NCBI GenBank assembly: GCA_954871525.1
Contig: OX940871.1
Coordinates: 16,894,532 to 16,958,531 of the forward strand
Length of the DNA stretch: 64,000 nt
Source: Parietaria judaica
Lineage: Eukaryota > Streptophyta > Magnoliopsida > Rosales > Urticaceae
Reading direction: 5' to 3'
Within the stretch, counting starts at the first letter, position 1; the number at the start of each line of letters is the position of its first letter. Of the stretch, positions 23,865 through 34,446 are shown one piece after another. The position numbers and the translations under genes were made by a program. A model generated the notes under the pieces. The model saw only the letters and a list, made by a program, of their open reading frames with translations, was not told the DNA's origin and did no database searches.

Positions 23865-24475
23865 ATTTCAATGGGCTGCATTTTTTTATTATTATATCTT
23901 ATGCGTGTGTCAATGGCTAAATATATGCGCCACGATCATAAGTAACATTAACATAATAAAGATATATTATTGTATTAAAAATATCATTACGTATTAGAGA
24001 TATCAAAACATATAATAAATATATTTTCCTATTATTCATAGTAATTGGCTGCATATATTATATCTTATGCGCGTGCTAATGCCTAGAACATATGCGCCAC
24101 AATCATAAGTAACATAAATTTTCCTATTATTCATTATAATTGACTGAATATTTTACATCCTATGCGTGTGCTAGTGCCTAAAATATATGCGCCACAATCA
24201 TAAGTAACATTATTATAATGAAGAGGGATCGTATTAGAGATATAAAGATTCAAGACTATATAATAAATACATTTTTTTATTATTCATTGTAATTGACTGC
24301 AGATTTTACATCTTATGCGTGTGCTAATGCTTAAAATATTGTATTAGAGATATGAAAACTCTATAACATATACATTTTTCTATTCTATATATATTCACTG
24401 TAATTGGCTGCATATTTTATTTTTTATGCGTGTGCTATTGCCTAAAATATATGCGCCACAATAAGTCGGTATGCT
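23865..24475. repeat. Tandem array, five copies of uneven length
   Basis: The core phrase TTGGCTGCATATTTTA ... CTTATGCGTGTGCTAATGCC ... ATATGCGCCACAATCATAAG recurs with starts near 23871, 24042, 24138, 24290 and 24402. Units are about 171, 96, 152, 112 and 70 bp because some copies lost the middle or end part. No coding potential. Confidence 0.85.
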
Positions 24476-25007
24476 TCGCGCTGTAACAAAGATTATTAAT
24501 ACAATATAAAAGTATTTATTAGAACTTTAAATTATTTTCATATTAATCCAGATAATATATGCCAAGTCTTATAAAATTTTAAGGGTTATTACCGGCATAT
24601 GTTCATGTTCTTTTACAAACATTCGACTTATGTTCCCGTTCTTGTTTTCTGCGGCATATATTCCATAACTCTTAAAACGTACTCAAAGTCAACCTCCGTT
24701 AACACTTCTATCTATGTCTGTTGGTTTGCCACGCCCTTAATGCCGGCATATGTTCCCATTTATAAAAAAAAAAGTACTAATTTTTTCCATTTTTTATTTT
24801 CTTAATAATAGTTTTTTTAAACGATAAAAGTACCATTTTTAGATGATCCTAATTAATTTTAAGCGGTAAAATTACTCTTTTTTAAAAAAAATTATTCATT
24901 CTCTCATCGATGTAGAATTGATCTTCCTTTTTAATCAAGAAATCATCTTCCGTCGTGGAAGTCTTTGATTTCCGCTTTTAACAAGCTCTCAAATCCTTAA
25001 TTACCAA

Positions 25008-28000
25008 TAATCATGCGAATGTGGGAGGGCACGGATATCCGTGCCCTCTATTTTTTTATTTATTTTTTTGTCGGAGTCGGATTAATCTGTGTCCGGATTT
25101 TCTCAGACCCGGATTAATCCGACTCCGTATTTTTTTAAATTTTTTTTTTGAAAATTGCGTTTTAGTCCTTTTATTTTAAAAAAATGTTGTACACACGGGT
25201 TTTAGAGTTCTTGTACACGGTTTTAGAGTTCAAAATTCAAATTATAGTTTACGGTTTTGAGATTCAAATTTCAAATTTCAAGTAGGATATAAACATAGAG
25301 ATATATAAATAATGGGCCTCGTTAAAACCTCTCCGAGACCCCTAAACGGGTGCAACTCGGGCGAGGAAAGAGCGCCCTAATATTTTTATTAATAATAAAA
25401 GCAAATACAAAATAAAACGTACAATTACAAACCGATTACTCCGAGGGGTTCGCCACATTAAGCTCGTTGAAATAGTCTAACAACTCGGCATCTATCATTT
25501 GATTATCTTGTTTACGTTTTTCGGCCAAAATCCAATCCTTGGAAAGCATGAGGATTTCGACCAAAAATGCCTTTGTTGACTTGCGCCGAGCCTCCAATAG
25601 TCGTCCCTCCAAAGAGAAAGCGGCTTTCGATGAAACCATGGAGACCAGAACGGTGAGAATATCGCGAGCCACCAATGATAAAACCGGGTACTCAAGACGA
25701 TTTACGTGCCACCATTCAAGTATGTCGAGGCCTTCATCGGGACACGGTGCCGGTGGAAGGTTACAAAAAACGTCGTAGTCATTGATTCTTCGGCGATGTA
25801 CTCTTCGGGGACGACGACCTCCGGAACTAGTGGCGCTTGCTCCGCTATGTTGTGACGCCGCCGGACTTGAAACTGTCGATGATCTTCCACGACCACCGGA
25901 ATGAGTGAGGTTGTAAAACATCCGATGCGTCGAAACATAGGGCGCTCCGGGTGCGTTTGTCGGGCGCGGTGTCGGGATGTGATCCGTGTTTCCTAGTTGC
26001 TCCATGTCCTCGTAGTACTTCGTCTCGTACTCCTTGTAAAGAAGACGCATCTTTAATTCGGCGTCGGGATAGTCTTCGTCAAGGTACGGATCTCCCGTCA
26101 ATTGTTGCATCATCGCCAAGATCGCCTGCAATTTATCAAGCTTTAATGTAGGATCTATGATTATAGCCGCACAAAACAAAAACGGAATATGCTTCCAATA
26201 AACCTTAAAATTTTCAATCATCGGAGTCAAAACGGGTGCGAATAAAGGGTTTTGTTTTGCTTTGTCAAAATGAACAATAATATCAAATATGCAAGCTAAA
26301 GCGAAAAGATTTGTAGGTTGATAAACATGAGACAAAGTAACGGTAATAGTATAAAAAGGGATAGAAAAGCCTGGAATTGGATAGCCATCATCCAATCGGA
26401 TTTGTCGAGGTAGTCTTTGGGGTCTCGGTACTCTTGTCCGTTGATGAAGTTCGTCACTAGCTCCTTGTACGGTATGATCGACTCCAACATCAAGTAGGTA
26501 GAATTCCACCGGATAGGCATATCCGGAGAGAACACTCTCTCCGCTTTGTGATAATCCCTGCAACATTCTAACCAAGACTCCGTGCGCATAGTAGATGATC
26601 GTATGTATATAATGGCATTTCTAATTTTAGTGATGCTTGGCGAAATAATAGTTAACCCCGCTTGAACAATCAAATTGATAATATGGCATGCACATCTTTG
26701 ATGAAAATAATCGGCCCTTAAATTATCAAGACTATCCTTTAATACATCAACAGTTATGTTGTGGGGGCTAGCATTATCCAACGTAATCGAAACAACACGA
26801 TTGTTAAGGTTCCAAAAAGTCAACACATTCAAAATAGCCTCGGCAATGTTAACCCCGGTATGACAAACACGCATCGGTTTAAATCCTAAAATACGCTTTT
26901 CCAATTTCCAATCATCATTAATAAAATGGGCTACAACGGAAATGTAATCGTCGTTAGCGTGACCTTTCCAACAATCCGAGGTTAAAGCACACTTATACGA
27001 TGCATCTTGAAATAATTTGTTTAACTCGACTCTTTGTTCGACATAATATTGAATAATCGTCTCTCTAGTTACATGACGCGAGACATACCGATAGTTTATC
27101 GGGGCGATGAAGGCTAAAAACTCGTTTAAACCATCTCCCTCGGAAAATGATATCGGTAAACAATCGCGTATGATAAATCTAGCGAGAGCTTTCCTATAAA
27201 TGACATCGGATAGGCGACTTCCCTGCTCGACCTTTTTACGCTTTCGGCATCTTCGGCGTGGGCTTTTAGGTACGATGTGCCTTGAATTTTTGGATCGGCC
27301 GGCTTTAGATCTCCACAAGTATATAAATCAGAACAAAATCATTTCGCCATACCGGGGATGTTAGGTTCTTCCTCTTTGTCGGCTTTAGTGCCCGATTTTC
27401 CGGCAGTGGCGGAATAGGAGGTCGGCCACGGGGCCGACCACGACCTCGGACCGGTTGTTCTTCTACTTCGTTGTTCTCCTCGTCTTCATCACCGTCCTCC
27501 TCTACGTCGTCGTCGTCGTTCTCCTCGTCCCCGCCTTCGGGTTCGTAATTCGGGTCGTTGTTCATCGATGGTGAAGCCTCACGATATTGGTTATGTTGCA
27601 TTTGAGCATCGTAAGCTTCTTGCACGCTCGTCCACTCCGGAATATTACATGAAGTATTTTGAAGCAAGTTAGTAAAACCACCAAATTTTTGACCATACAT
27701 TACCGGAATTGGAGGCGGCGGTGCCGGTGGTTGACTTGAGGAACCCGGAGCATTTTGTTGATAAACACCGGCATAATATGTATGGTTGTTGATTTGATGT
27801 TGTAGCGGGATTGAATGCGGCGGCGGCGGCGGATTACTATTCACCGAGCCGGTTTCGGAACCGGCCCGTCCTTTTCCTTTGTTGGAATTAGGCATAATAA
27901 CTAAATAAAACTATATTATAACTAAATAAAACTATTTTTTTTTTGTTTTTCAAAGTAATAATACTAATAACTAGATAAGTAACAAAACTATAATATAAGA

Positions 28001-28459
28001 GTATTAATATAACTATAAGGTAGAAAAACTATAGCTTAAAACTGAATTTTTTTTGAGAGTTTGAGAGCAAGAATCGGATTTTGAGAGAAAATGAGATGAA
28101 GAGAAGGTGTTGGTGAAAAAAAATGAGGGAGAAGTGTTGGGTTTATAGGAAAAAAATTGAGAGAATAGAGTAAAGTGGTGTATTAATTTCCAACATTCAA
28201 AAATCAGGCCCCTGTCTGCAATTGCAGACTTTAATGTTTCGTTTTCTGCGCATAGAGCCGTTGCCAACGGCTCTATGATCACGCCCGTACACGTGGCGTG
28301 ATCAACGGCTCTCAACAGAGAGCCGTTTGATTTTTTTTAAACTGTCAGACCCGGATTAATCCGGGTCCGTGATTTTGTCGGACCCAGACATCCGGGTCCG
28401 TAAAAAAAATAAAAAATGGAGGGTCCGGCTAATCCGGCCCTCCCACATTTACGGGACTA
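25008..28459 (-). mobile_element. hAT transposon copy 2, nested in the MULE-like element
   Basis: Inverted ends: left TAATCATGCGAATGTGGGAG, right (reverse complement) TAGTCCCGTAAATGTGGGAG. They share the hAT copy 1 terminus pattern and the GACCCGGATTAATCCG subterminal words. A matching 8-bp target duplication was not found (ATTACCAA versus CCAACCCT), so either the flank has decayed or an end is misplaced by a few bases. It carries a nearly complete BED-type transposase pseudogene. Confidence 0.8.
25436..27895 (-). pseudogene. hAT transposase (BED / RNase H-like / dimerisation), copy 2
   Basis: Three minus-strand frames form one transposase. 27895-27305: Pro/Gln-rich N-terminus, a long acidic run, a basic GRGRPRGRPP stretch and the start of the BED finger (SPVWRNDF). 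27318-26296: RNase H-like core with LTSDCWKGHAND, ITLDNASPHNI, RCACHIINLIVQAG and RWNSTYLMLE. 26575-25436: end of the core and the C-terminal dimerisation domain (LDILEWWHVN, YPVLSLVARDILTV). Two lesions: the BED finger cysteine/histidine part is lost in frame-scrambled sequence at about 27240-27318, and a one-base shift occurs near 26340. No active protein is expected. Confidence 0.85.
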
Positions 28460-29270
28460 CCAACCCTAACTAAAGCACCAACCAATCCAATTGCCACAAA
28501 ATCACGGTTCTCACCGACACCCGCGAGCTTCCGTCGTGGGAGGGTTCGATGCCGAGGGGAATTGGCATTGGGGAGAAGCAGTAAAGACACAAAGGAGGTT
28601 CTACTGGACCGAGGTTGGGATCACCATGACTGATGACTATAAGAAAGCCATTAATGATCTTTCTCCGAAGTGTTGGAAAATATTGCAATGAAAATAAAAT
28701 TGAGATAGCGTCAAGTGGGTTGAAACGTTGAGCCCCCGAGTTGAACGCTTTCTTCAAAACGAAGTATCGAAAGCTATCTAGATATTATGAGTTTACCTCC
28801 CATTAATTTTTCACTCTATAATTTTAATTTTTTATAGCTTCCCATTATTTTATGTTGTGAGTCTTTGGGTAACGGAGTTCAAGGAGTTTTAGTTCGCTAG
28901 TGAACTTTGAAATGTTACGAAGTTTGGGGTTGGCCGATTATATCCTGGGAAGCTAATTGGCTAACGAAACTCAAGCACGTAGATGAGGCAAATCAAGTTT
29001 TAAGGAGAGATTCCAACATGTATCGGGAATCACTTAAGTTTTCTATTTACAGGATAGCAAGAAATTTTTTTGGACAAAAGAGATAAGCCGATGCTCGTCA
29101 AATTCAATAATACATCGATATGTATTTTGAATTTACTCGCTACTGTTTTTTTAATTTATTTCTCATATACTATCATCTCTAGAAAATAGACCTAGTGTTG
29201 CAAGGGTGTGAAACTCGGACTCTAGTCGAACCAATCGGTGAAGATGATGAAGTTTGTCGAGGTTTACATG
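28460..29270. other. Unassigned interior of the MULE-like element
   Basis: Between the nested hAT and the right terminus there is GC-richer sequence (28490-28760) then AT-rich sequence. The plus-strand frame 28491-28691 (66 codons, with FDAEGNWHWGEAVKTQRRFY) has a coding-like texture but I do not recognise it. It could be a captured host fragment, as MULEs often carry, or a piece of an old transposase. Confidence 0.35.
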
Positions 29271-29585
29271 ACACGTGGCAAAAACAAACGCATATGGACG
29301 GAAGTATAAACATAGGTTGAGTATGTTTTAAGATTTCTGGAATTTATGCCGCTAAACAAGAAAAGAACAGGAACATAAGTCGGATATTTGCAAAAAAATG
29401 AGAACATATGCCAGTCTTAAGGGCGTGACATATGGCAAAAACTAACGGACATAGACGGAAGTGTTAAAGGAGTTTGACTTTGAGTACGTTTTAAGACTTA
29501 TGGTATATATGCAGCGAAAGAAAAAAAAACGGGAACATAAGTCGGATGTTTGCAAAAGAATGGGAACATATGCCGGTAATAACCC

Positions 29586-31020
29586 AAAGTTTACTAACGG
29601 TTATGATTGGACATTTGTTCTTTAATGGAATTTACTACTTAGGAAGAAAAAAAAAACGAGTTCTTCTTAGATCTATGCGACTTAAATAGCAACATCATAC
29701 AAGGATCATTGAGTTGACTTATCAATAGAAAACAAATATGTAATCAAACTCATGGTCTATATATAATACACCATGCAATAAAAAAATAGGGTAAACAAGT
29801 CAATGCTTATTTTGATCAATTTTTTTTTTAAATAAATGCTTAAACTTATTTATGATAATTAAAATTACCAATTAATTGAATTGTGGACAAATATACTTTT
29901 TTCTTACGTAGTACATTTTTATTTGGTATTTTAATATCAATTATAATTACCTATTTTTTTATTTATTTGAAAAAATAAGTTCCTTAATTAAATGTAGCTA
30001 AACAAAATAACTAATTAATGAAAAAATAAATGTATTTTTTAAAACACTTATGTAACTGTAGTTACAAATACGTATACGTAGTTACATTTACCAATATACT
30101 TAATCAAATGTATTTTTTTGAAACACTTAGGTAACTGTCATTACGAACACGAAATCTTTGGTAGGCTATCCTTCCTTAATTGTAATTTTAATTATAGTTA
30201 TGTAAATATAATTTAATAATTACATAATCTTAATTACGAAAATGTCATTATGGTTAAGAAGATGTAATTTTAATTACACTCATTATTTAATTACTTAGAA
30301 TTCCTCAAAATATTCATAATTAATCACTTCCAGCTATATAAAATTTGACTAATGCTATTTAACAAGAAATATTAATTGTTGTTACCCATAAGGCCATAAC
30401 CAGTCTTCATTAATTGTAGCATATAGTAAGTAGAATTACATAATTGTAGCATAGAGAATAAATAGTATTATATATATTTAAAACTGATAAAATATATCAC
30501 GGTTAGTTTGAAAAATATTAACCCAACAAATAATTATAAATGGATAAAAATTAGTTTTATGAACTATGGGAAATTTTTAAAAAAGTTGGGTACTTTTAGG
30601 CATTTCATGGGATTTCCTTAAAAAAATCGGAAGACGACTTTTTGTGCCAAGGGTCGGTAATCGGTATTATTTTACAAACAAATTGAGTGATCAAATAAGA
30701 CCTCTAAAGTAATATATATATATATATGTAATTTCTTAATACACCCAAATTATATCATATCTAAATAGAAAAATCTCAAAATAATTTAAACAAGCTTAAT
30801 AATTTATTTTTCGCCCTAAGTCTAAGAAATTATTGGGCCGAACCTTCTTTCTCCTCTCTTGTCCTTGAGGTGAGGATCACCAATTAATTATTAAGTAAAT
30901 GTATGTGCTTCTCTCTCTAGTTCTTCAAGATGACAGCCATCAGCAACAGCAACTATATATAGATCCATAATCTACTAAATCTGTCATCAATACCAATATC
31001 TGGATAATCAGAACAAAACT
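29586..31020 (+). other. Upstream region of the BAHD gene
   Basis: AT-rich with no gene. A pair of related phrases (AAACACTTATGTAACTGTAGTTACAAATACG near 30042-30070 and AAACACTTAGGTAACTGTCATTACGAACACG near 30122-30152) marks a small local duplication. The last about 130 bp are CT-rich and lead into the promoter. Confidence 0.5.
30954..30961 (+). promoter_or_regulatory. Candidate TATA box of the BAHD gene
   Basis: TATATATA lies 60-67 bp before the ATG. This would place transcription start near 30985 and give a short leader of about 35 nt. AT runs are common in this region, so this is only a candidate. Confidence 0.35.
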
Positions 31021-32349
31021 ATGGCAACCGAAATCGAGATTCAGACTATTAAGAAGGAAATAATAAAGCCTTGCTCTCCAACTCCCGACAACTGTCGAAG
31101 TTATGAACTCTCCTCTCTCGATCAAATTATGCCAGCTTCTCCGGTTCCACTCCTTCTGTTCTATCCCGGCACTACCCACCTTATGAGCATTTCCGAAACG
31201 TCCCAACTTCTCGAAAATTCTCTTTCTCAAACCTTGACAAGGTTCTACCATTTCGCCGGGAGGCTTAGAGAAAACACCTCCATCAAGTGCAATGACGAAG
31301 GAGTCGAGTTTGAGGTGACACGAGTCAGCTGTAGCTTGTCGACGATACTGTCGAGTCCTGACCATGGTCTGCTGACAGAATTCGTTCCCAGCCAGACGGT
31401 CTCAAAAGACGAGCTCCTGCTCGTCAAAGCCAACTTCTTTGACTGTGGTGGCCTGGCGATAGGCGTTTGTTTTTCGCACAAAGTGGCCGATGCTTCGACG
31501 ATGAGCATGTTTCTCAACTACTGGGCTACAGTGACATCGAACCGTGAGCTAGAGCCTGCTTTTATCCCGCAATTCACATCTTTATCATCAATCTTCCCTC
31601 CGCTAGACGACTCGGCCGCCTTTGCTGATCTTTGCAAGGTTCCTGAAGATAATGAGAAAATAAAAATCAAGAGAATAGTCTTCAACGGCCCAAGAATTGA
31701 AGCTCTCAAGTTAAAAGCAGCCGGTGACTCAAAAGTGCGAAACCCTACGCGCGTTGAGGCGGTCTCAGCGCTCATCTGGAAATGTGCGATAGAGGCTAAT
31801 TTATTTGTATCTGCTAATACCTCGAAATCTGATGACTGCAATTATTCTTTTATTCAGACCATGAACATAAGGAAGAGGATGAACCCTTGTTTACCGGAAA
31901 GTACTGTTGGGAACCTCGTGGCGGGATTCCAGGCAAAGATCCCGAGTAGCAACAAAGGCGACCAAACCGAACTGATCAAAGATATGGTCGTTCTTCTTAG
32001 GAAAAGCATCGACGAAGCCAATGCAATTTGGAAAACAAGGATCCCATCCGAAGTGCTTAGCGGTATCATGGAAGAGATGTCGAGGCAAAACGAAAATGGT
32101 GATGTTCAATTTATGTCCTCCAGCTGGTGTAGGTTTCAGCTATATGGTGCGGATTTCGGATGGGGAAAGCCAGGTTGGGTGTGCAGTCCGGCTAAGGGAA
32201 ATGTCAAGAACCTGTGTGTGATGATGGATACACGAGACGGGGAAGGAATAGAAGTGGCTCTGTGGTTGGATGAGGAAGAGATGAAACATTTCGAAACAAA
32301 CCCAGAGCTTCTGGCGTTTGCGGCTGTGAATCCAGCGGTCTCCGTTTAA
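31021..32349 (+). CDS. BAHD acyltransferase, single exon, intact
   Basis: 442 codons without interruption, the normal BAHD length. The catalytic HxxxD is SHKVADA with His153 and Asp157; the structural motif DFGWG is at 378-382. Other family landmarks: N-terminal SYELSSLDQIMP, RFYHFAGRL near residues 74-82, and a VGNLVAGF segment near the usual YFGN position. BAHD enzymes are soluble cytosolic proteins that move an acyl group from acyl-CoA to an alcohol or amine. The overall look is that of the vinorine-synthase-like group (clade III), which acetylates alkaloids, terpenoids and alcohols; the real donor and acceptor cannot be read from sequence. No intron is present. The first ATG matches the family N-terminus. 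The nearest other intact gene is the CYP87-type P450 about 19 kb away on the opposite strand. Confidence 0.93.
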   Translation: MATEIEIQTIKKEIIKPCSPTPDNCRSYELSSLDQIMPASPVPLLLFYPGTTHLMSISETSQLLENSLSQTLTRFYHFAGRLRENTSIKCNDEGVEFEVTRVSCSLSTILSSPDHGLLTEFVPSQTVSKDELLLVKANFFDCGGLAIGVCFSHKVADASTMSMFLNYWATVTSNRELEPAFIPQFTSLSSIFPPLDDSAAFADLCKVPEDNEKIKIKRIVFNGPRIEALKLKAAGDSKVRNPTRVEAVSALIWKCAIEANLFVSANTSKSDDCNYSFIQTMNIRKRMNPCLPESTVGNLVAGFQAKIPSSNKGDQTELIKDMVVLLRKSIDEANAIWKTRIPSEVLSGIMEEMSRQNENGDVQFMSSSWCRFQLYGADFGWGKPGWVCSPAKGNVKNLCVMMDTRDGEGIEVALWLDEEEMKHFETNPELLAFAAVNPAVSV

Positions 32350-32392
32350 TCCGGCAGTCTCCTTTAAAAGAAGTGTAGATATCAAGTTTAAT

Positions 32393-32398
32393 AATAAA
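32393..32398 (+). terminator. Candidate poly(A) signal of the BAHD gene
   Basis: AATAAA 44 bp after the stop codon, followed by T-rich sequence. It is a plausible polyadenylation signal, although plant signals are loose. Confidence 0.5.
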
Positions 32399-32751
32399 GT
32401 ACCGTTTATTACTGATTGGTACAGCCACTTTGAACATGTATCACCGTATTTATCGCTTTAGTGTCCTGGATTATGTGGCTTTGTATGTTATGATATATGT
32501 TTATGTCAAAAATATTATATGATGTTTACTTTTTGTTTCCCTTTGTCACTATTTTATATGTTATACCTTGTTAATTTATTATATCCAATTTTTTTTATTA
32601 TTAATCTTCTAATTATATCATTTTATTCCACTTCTATAATGAAGTCTAGGTTTAATAACCTTAAAACGTCAATTATATAAAAAGACATAATATGAAAGGT
32701 GCATACCTGTGAGCAAGCCTCCACATCCCGACGGCCGTGCCTGTAGGCCTA

Positions 32752-33086
32752 TGTTGGATCCCAATACACGAATCTGCGAAGAATCACGAATAACAATAGA
32801 ATAATAGCAAACTTAGGAACACGAAATTGGGAGCAAGATTTCTGTGATTAAATCGAAGGCAATTACAAAGAGATAACTCAAAAATCTAATAGACTCTCTA
32901 TTCGGCTACACTACTCTCGACTGGTCGGTACCCGGGCTGACTCTCTGTGAGTGTTTCTGCCCGTCCGGAAACTTTCTCGTCCTTCCTCGAGCACACTTGC
33001 TCGCACCTTCTTGAGTACACTTGCTCGCGTCTCCGAGCAGGGCTGACTTTCTCTGTGTGACGAGTTAAGTCAAGTTTAAACTCACA
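32752..33086 (-). mobile_element. Solo copia LTR, same family as copia A, with TSD
   Basis: Reading on the minus strand the segment begins TGTGAGTTTAAACTTGACTT and ends TTGGGATCCAACA, matching both ends of the copia A LTR at 40865-41404 (TGTGAGCTTAAGCTTGACTT ... GGGATCCAACA). The 5-bp duplication GCCTA flanks it at 32747-32751 and 33087-33091. No primer site or coding sequence adjoins, so this is a solo LTR left by LTR-LTR recombination. At 335 bp it is shorter than the 540-bp copia A LTR. It lies 400 bp after the BAHD stop codon in antisense orientation. Confidence 0.88.
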
Positions 33087-33091
33087 GCCTA

Positions 33092-33700
33092 CTCGCTATC
33101 CTTCCATGTATCTTAAAGCTCCCAAAATATAATAGATAAAAATATATTGCACCATGAAGTTAGAAATATGAAGGGCCAGTAAAGATACAGATTTGGCTCA
33201 CAAACTGAGACCCCGTACTGTAATTAACAATATTGCTCACCTTCTTGGCGTGTCAACCCTCGACAGGGCTAGCCCCGAGTATTTGAGGGCCCTAAGCGAC
33301 TTCTTTTTAGTTATAAATATTACACACTTATTTTTAGTAACACCTTACCAAGCGAATATTATACACTTATTTTTACGCGTAATTACAAGGGCACCATTGC
33401 ATCCGAATTAACCCATAAATAGTGAGATACTGAACATGGTTCTTAATGAACGGGAAAACTTTTAACTGAATTCAATTCTTAGTTGGGTGTTTTAAGTTTA
33501 AACCATTAAATCAAGCTTTACAGCGGCATAGTCAAATATTCTCTTAATTACCTAAAAATTAAAAGCTTTTAACATATTTAATTAACTAGTGAAACGCGGC
33601 AATGTAATGTTATTTATAATTTTAACAGAAATGTTGAACTAATTCATTATTTTGATTGTAATATTATAGTAAGAAAAAATAAATCAACATTGTAATATTT
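33092..33700. other. Unassigned spacer
   Basis: No gene or assignable repeat. A GGGCTAGCCCCGAGTATTTG phrase near 33264 and two similar TATTA(C/T)ACACTTATTTTTA phrases (33322, 33357) were seen but lead nowhere. Confidence 0.4.
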
Positions 33701-33825
33701 CGAATATGCTTGCAAGAACACCTAGTATAAGACAAGCCTTTGACCGGAAAATCGCAAGACGAAGCGAAGTTCCGACCGTAATCAAGAACAAGGTTCTTGG
33801 AAGTATTTCCAAAGAGAAAATGATC
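33701..33825 (-). repeat. Copia B 3' LTR fragment
   Basis: Shares the phrases ATAAGACAAGCCTTTGACCG, GAAAATCGCAAGACGAAGCG and AAAGAGAAAATGAT with the LTR at 44765-45110. Only about 120 bp are present. Confidence 0.65.
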
Positions 33826-33839
33826 AACACTTTGTTGTA

Positions 33840-34175
33840 TGCTCTAGCTAATATGTTTATACTAGTAGTCTATACTTCCCGTTATACACTTTGTTGTATG
33901 CTCTAGCTAAAGTAGATTGACTTTCACAATGTATCAACACTTTCGATATATATTGTCCTTAGCAAACAGAGCTTCCAAAAGAAGATCCCTTCACCACTCA
34001 GCCTCTTACCCAACGAAAACAAGAACTACAAACTCTGACTCCATGTTCGAATGAGTAATACAGGTTTGTTTCTTGCTCTTCCAGCAAGTGTAAAAACCCA
34101 TCCCGTCGTAGATTCGTTAAGTCCGACACTCGATATCCAACTTGCGTCGGTATATCCTTCGAGTACGGCAGGAAA
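33840..34175 (-). pseudogene. Copia B RNase H fragment
   Basis: On the minus strand 34175-34030 reads [14 protein letters not shown] followed by [11 protein letters not shown], the start of a copia RNase H; further on, VLIHCESQSTLARAY and VYNGK (33905-33840) mark its C-terminal part. Frameshifts break it between. A 23-bp phrase ACTTTGTTGTATGCTCTAGC is repeated at 33829 and 33887. The fragment abuts the truncated copia A LTR at 34176. Confidence 0.75.
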
Positions 34176-34418
34176 GCGATTCTGTTAGCTAGGGTTTTTC
34201 CTATGTGAGGCGTATATAAACCTAGCATTGTATACATTGTAATGTGCCGAGAGTATTCGAGTTGTGTAGAATCGAGTCCACTAGAATTTTGAGTTTATCT
34301 CTTTGTATTTTCCTTCGTTATTCATTAGAGAAACCTTTCTCCCATTCGTGTTCTTGAGGTCGTTATTGTTCTTGTGATATTCGTGATTCTTCGAAGATCC
34401 ATGAATTGGGATCCAACA
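34176..34418 (+). repeat. Copia A 5' LTR (5'-truncated)
   Basis: Matches the 3' LTR from CGATTCTGTTAGCTAG to the end GGGATCCAACA with scattered substitutions. The R-U5 part contains CTATATAAACC-like TATA sequence near 34210. The first about 300 bp are missing. Confidence 0.85.
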
Positions 34419-34420
34419 AG

Positions 34421-34432
34421 TGGTATCAGAGC
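34421..34432 (+). other. Copia A primer-binding site
   Basis: TGGTATCAGAGC, complementary to the 3' end of initiator methionine tRNA, two bases after the LTR end. This primes minus-strand DNA synthesis in copia elements. Confidence 0.9.
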
Positions 34433-34446
34433 TACAATCAAAGATC

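Larger units (their letters stand above)
24583..29585. mobile_element. MULE-like element with long inverted termini, hAT nested inside
   Basis: The left end begins GGGTTATTACCGGCATATGTTC and the right end is its reverse complement, finishing TGCCGGTAATAACCC. Inverted similarity extends about 170 bp. Each end contains a second, partial copy of the terminus (near 24738-24760 on the left, about 29270-29420 on the right). Flanking 9-mers AAATTTTAA (24574-24582) and AAAGTTTAC (29586-29594) match at 7 of 9 positions, consistent with a decayed 9-bp MULE duplication. No transposase of its own is visible. The interior is mostly the hAT at 25008-28459 plus about 0.8 kb of unassigned sequence (28460-29270). 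Confidence 0.65.

Noticed and set aside
25000..28467. 8-bp target duplication for hAT copy 2
   Set aside because: ATTACCAA and CCAACCCT do not match; a shared CCAA is too little to claim a duplication.
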